NCBI GenBank assembly: GCA_020055645.1
Contig: CM034547.1
Location: 19,197,013 to 19,261,012 of the forward strand
Direction of reading: 5' to 3'
DNA from: Tomocerus qinae
Taxonomy: Eukaryota > Arthropoda > Collembola > Entomobryomorpha > Tomoceridae
Length of the DNA: 64,000 nucleotides
Position numbers and translations under genes: made by a program. The stretch's first letter is position 1, and each line of letters opens with the position of its first letter. The notes under the pieces are model-generated. The model had not been told where the DNA came from. It made no database searches and saw nothing but the letters and a program-made list of their open reading frames with translations. This document shows positions 61,701 through 64,000 of this stretch, in pieces.

Positions 61701-63622
61701 ACTACATGCAAACAAACACATAATAGTTATACAATGAATAGTTAACAGAAACTAGTCGCTAAATAGTATTTTTACAGTCCCTGCTTCTTATGCTTCGACG
61801 AAACCTCCACGAATGTAACCCGTGTTGAGGTATTGCCTAATTCATTGAAACACTTTACATTGTGCATGGTAATGACCAATTGCTTGGATAATCTGCTGAA
61901 AACAGCGACTATAACTTCGGTAAAATTGCAGGTACATATCAGAGACCTAGCAATATACACCAAAGATTGAAACCTTATGATTTTGTTTTAATATACCAGT
62001 TTGCATTAACTATTTCGTAACACTTACTACTATGCATTTGAAAATGAAAATAATTAAGGAACGAAAGTATTGAAAATCTAGATCACCTGAAGTATGGCAG
62101 CTCCGCTGGAAAAGGGAAACGAATCATCCATTCAGGTTTACATTATGGTGCATGAGAAAATATGTTAATTTCTGTTTTATGATGTATTTAAATATTAAAT
62201 GTGTTATGTAACTGCATAATTACCAGATTCCTCCTAGGCATTGCGCAATTATATAAACTATCGCTTTCAGGAAGCTCATCTGGCCACTCGCCAATAGTCC
62301 GATTGTCACTGCAGGATCTATAGATATAGTACAAAATGAAATGTTAGTGGCGCTAGCACAGCTCCCTGTAGGAACCTACGTATATAACTTCAGATATATT
62401 TTTGCTTAAAGAGGTATTTGTAGGATAATGTGGGTATTAAAATAGTTTATGGCAGATGATTAAAAGCAGTATTATAAAAACAATCTAGCTTATAGTAACA
62501 TTTGTTAGCACGTTCGCTCACTGTGTGAAAAGAAAAATGTTCATGAAGCACTATACCCCACATCAAGCTACTGTTAAGTAAATGAACAGACAAAAATGTG
62601 ACTTACTTATGTTCACCCCTGCAAAATCAACAAAATATAAAGTTGTTATCATGAAATAGATCAAATTTATTATAATGCAATTTTAAATTTGAAGAGTAAC
62701 GAAATTATTTTACCTGAAACGTGTCCCAAAGCCTTTGGAATTCCATGAAATAAACAAAATATCAGTCCTTTTTATCAATTCTTTAACATTTCTGTACATT
62801 CAGTTTACACCTAGCTTAACTTAAGACAGCCACCTATACCATAGTACTATTTATTATGTATATGGTAATAGTGTGCTGTTTACTATATACTCTCACTTCA
62901 CTTATTGGGTATTAGTCAAAACTGTGATTCAAACCCATTAATTTTAGATGGTTAATATGAATATATTATTTTTTCTACAATAAATAGATTGAAAAACAAA
63001 TCTTCAATTTGTATTTGCATAATGGCCTGAATATACAAGAAATACTAAATTTCTCTGTGTTATGAATATTCTTAATTGCTTTCCAAGAAGAATGTTTACA
63101 TACATATGCTAGGACGACAACGGTGATACCGAAAGCCAGGGCGATTTGAACTTGAGTAGGAGCATATTTGTCATTCCATCCTGTAAGGCAGGAGCCACAC
63201 CCGATGAACACCAAAAAAAGCGTCCCGATAAATTCCGCCATCAACATTTTCCAGAGACTCTTATTGCTGCAGACATCTCTGAATCCAATGATTCTGACAA
63301 TAGAGGAAGTGACACTGTTCTTCCGGGTCAAAGGATGACTTTCAGCATGGGCGTAAACGTGTTCACTCTCTTCATAATCTGAGGGTAAGATTTTCACGGG
63401 AAATTGTACATCGATAGGAGGATTTTTGGTTGTTCCATAATTTCGGTACTCTGGTAAAGGCTCACCGTCAAATTTGTGAGGAATTTTACCAGTAATCGGA
63501 CCAGGAGGAGGTCTGCTTCCGTAATCACCAGAGGAATCCGGTTTCCCCTTTGCGGATTGCAACGTTCCAGCACTGGGAGGCTGGCTTCCTTCCACATCGA
63601 AATTATACGTTGGAGTTGCCAT
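58639..63622 (-). CDS. Aquaporin (Drip/Prip-type water channel), gene 2; 10 coding exons, 359 aa
   Basis: A second predicted water channel. Joined exons in transcript order: 63622-63104, 62732-62714, 62618-62607, 62317-62224, 62105-62087, 61061-60903, 60711-60661, 60100-60020, 58879-58867, 58751-58639, totalling 1,080 nt. All introns are GT..AG. The start is fixed by an in-frame TAA eight codons upstream and G at -3 and +4. About 120 residues precede TM1, roughly 100 more than is usual: a Pro/Gly/Ser/Asp-rich cytosolic extension with a basic RKNS site at 100-103 that suits a PKA-type kinase. Six spans follow. NPA boxes are at 184-186 and 300-302. The filter reads F164, H288, S297, R303, which predicts water selectivity. 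The C-terminus KETSSEVQEDSIEKRHGRNH is charged. It is the tandem paralogue of gene 1, whose introns it partly shares. Confidence 0.92.
58867..58879 (-). CDS. Gene 2 coding exon 9, a 13-nt micro-exon
   Basis: Encodes IYWA plus one base, the start of TM6, between TTTACAG and GTAAAT. Joined to the next exon it gives IYWAGPMLGG, the expected TM6 signature. Confidence 0.82.
58880..60019 (-). other. Intron 8 of water-channel gene 2 (1.1 kb)
   Basis: The intron between exon 8 (NPA2) and the 13-nt exon 9. AT-rich, with no recognisable content. Confidence 0.7.
60020..60100 (-). CDS. Gene 2 coding exon 8 (loop E, second NPA box)
   Basis: 81 nt, residues 292-318, with [16 protein letters not shown], filter residues S297 and R303, then SKTWANHY. 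Acceptor TTATAG, donor GTAAGT, phase 0. Confidence 0.93.
60101..60660 (-). other. Intron 7 of water-channel gene 2 (0.6 kb)
   Basis: The intron between TM5 exon 7 and loop-E exon 8, at the position and phase of intron 5 of gene 1. Nothing else was seen in it. Intron 1 (62733-63103, 371 bp) is likewise empty. Confidence 0.7.
60661..60711 (-). CDS. Gene 2 coding exon 7 (TM5)
   Basis: 51 nt, residues 275-291, CAPLAIGLSITVSHLMA, with filter residue H288. Acceptor TTTTTAG, donor GTAAGT, phase 0, shared with the exon 5/6 boundary of gene 1. Confidence 0.92.
60903..61061 (-). CDS. Gene 2 coding exon 6 (loop C and TM4)
   Basis: 159 nt, residues 222-274: loop C starting AVTPDEIQGN, TM4 ([18 protein letters not shown]) and the CDDLRKDVKG intracellular loop. 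Donor GTAAGA, phase 0. An intron here is absent from gene 1. Confidence 0.93.
61062..62086 (-). other. Intron 5 of water-channel gene 2 (1.0 kb)
   Basis: The intron between the 19-nt exon 5 and exon 6, which matches intron 4 of gene 1 in position and phase. Short frames at 61231-61416 and 61772-61963 (minus) are unrecognised. Confidence 0.7.
62087..62105 (-). CDS. Gene 2 coding exon 5, a second 19-nt micro-exon
   Basis: Completes a Cys codon and encodes GAAILQ, the end of TM3. The acceptor is TTTCCAG and the donor GTGATC, phase 0. Its end matches the exon 4/5 boundary of gene 1 (GAALLK). Confidence 0.82.
62224..62317 (-). CDS. Gene 2 coding exon 4 (first NPA box and TM3)
   Basis: 94 nt completing N184 and continuing PAVTIGLLASG through TM3 to GGI, leaving two bases of a Cys codon (phase 2). 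Acceptor CTATAG, donor GTAATT. Confidence 0.9.
62607..62618 (-). CDS. Gene 2 coding exon 3, a 12-nt micro-exon
   Basis: GGGTGAACATAA between TTTGCAG and GTAAGT. It completes a Gly codon, encodes V-N-I and gives the first base of the Asn of the first NPA box (phase 1 in, phase 1 out). It restores the frame exactly to INPAVT in the next exon. Confidence 0.75.
62714..62732 (-). CDS. Gene 2 coding exon 2, a 19-nt micro-exon
   Basis: Encodes ALGHVS plus one base (phase 0 in, phase 1 out). The acceptor CCAAAG is weakly pyrimidine-rich; the donor is GTAAAA. Its place is fixed because it supplies the conserved GHVSG end of TM2. Confidence 0.8.
63104..63622 (-). CDS. Gene 2 coding exon 1 (N-terminal extension, TM1, TM2)
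   Basis: 519 nt, residues 1-173. The first 120 residues are hydrophilic and low-complexity; from WKMLMAEFIGT onward the aquaporin fold begins. It ends at VVVLAY with donor GTATGT in phase 0. This is the same place where gene 1 splices between its exons 2 and 3. Confidence 0.93.
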
Positions 63623-64000
63623 TCCGAAAACTGCTTTTGTCTTTTATTAGTAATAAACTGTAATTCATGCACTCTTCTTTCACAATGCTGTCAACAGTAT
63701 GCAAACTAACAGTTGATAACAACACAAGTCAGGAGTCAAACTTATTTATTTCGTCCAAAAGTCTCTTTATGTAAACAAATAGGGGTTATTTTCAACTTGA
63801 ACGCACAAGATTGAGCACAATTTAAGAGTAATACAGATAAGCATTGCCAAAATGTCTTTATAGCCTTTTATTGTGACGATATATTTATCACACAAAGGAA
63901 ATAGCTAACCTTTAGCTCAAGTTTGTTTTGCTTGCAAATTGTTATTTTTGCAATCTGTCTCCACGAACGTAATTAATTTGACTGAACTAAGTAAAGACAA
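63623..64000. other. 5' UTR and promoter region of water-channel gene 2
   Basis: AT-rich, with no coding frame of note. Read on the minus strand it should hold the transcription start of gene 2. An alternative upstream exon cannot be excluded because the window ends here. Confidence 0.5.
63856..63862 (-). promoter_or_regulatory. TATA-like box upstream of water-channel gene 2
   Basis: TATAAAG on the minus strand, about 235 nt before the ATG. A start about 30 nt downstream would give a 5' UTR of roughly 200 nt. No clear initiator motif supports it, so this is only a candidate. Confidence 0.2.

Noticed and set aside
63146-63382. Plus-strand frames over the first exon of gene 2 (also 63476-63709)
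   Set aside because: They are antisense to a well-supported coding exon.

Overview
The window is AT-rich, intron-bearing animal DNA, most likely from an arthropod. Two lines of evidence point there: a pair of split water-channel (aquaporin) genes whose proteins resemble the insect/crustacean Drip/Prip group, and an intact BEL/Pao LTR retrotransposon. I cannot name the species. Introns follow GT..AG, mostly GTAAGT or GTAAGA/GTAAAA donors, and several coding exons are only 12-24 nt long.

Layout. 1-24821 holds no gene I can support; I note one possible exon near 667-835 and a few small repeats. 24822-41851 (minus) is water-channel gene 1: eight coding exons, 255 residues, introns up to 9.8 kb. 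41852-58638 is the interval between the two aquaporin genes. It contains a 1,068-bp near-perfect palindromic (foldback) element at 43618-44685, a possible signal-peptide exon at 49239-49406 (plus), and a complete 6.8-kb BEL/Pao element at 49512-56313 with 410-bp LTRs, a 5-bp target duplication (AAACT) and one 1,717-residue Gag-Pol reading frame. 58639-63622 (minus) is water-channel gene 2: ten coding exons, 359 residues, with four micro-exons (19, 12, 19 and 13 nt) and a long N-terminal extension. 63623-64000 is its 5' flank.

How the parts relate. The two aquaporin genes are head-to-tail neighbours, share four introns at exactly matching positions and phases plus a fifth that is offset by about two nucleotides, and have the same 144-nt coding length between two of the shared introns. 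They look like an old tandem duplication followed by intron gain or loss. Both keep two NPA boxes and an F-H-(A/S)-R selectivity filter, which predicts water-selective pores. The retrotransposon and the foldback element are later insertions into the spacer between them. All spliced models were assembled by eye from reading frame, splice consensus and family motifs; no transcript evidence was available.
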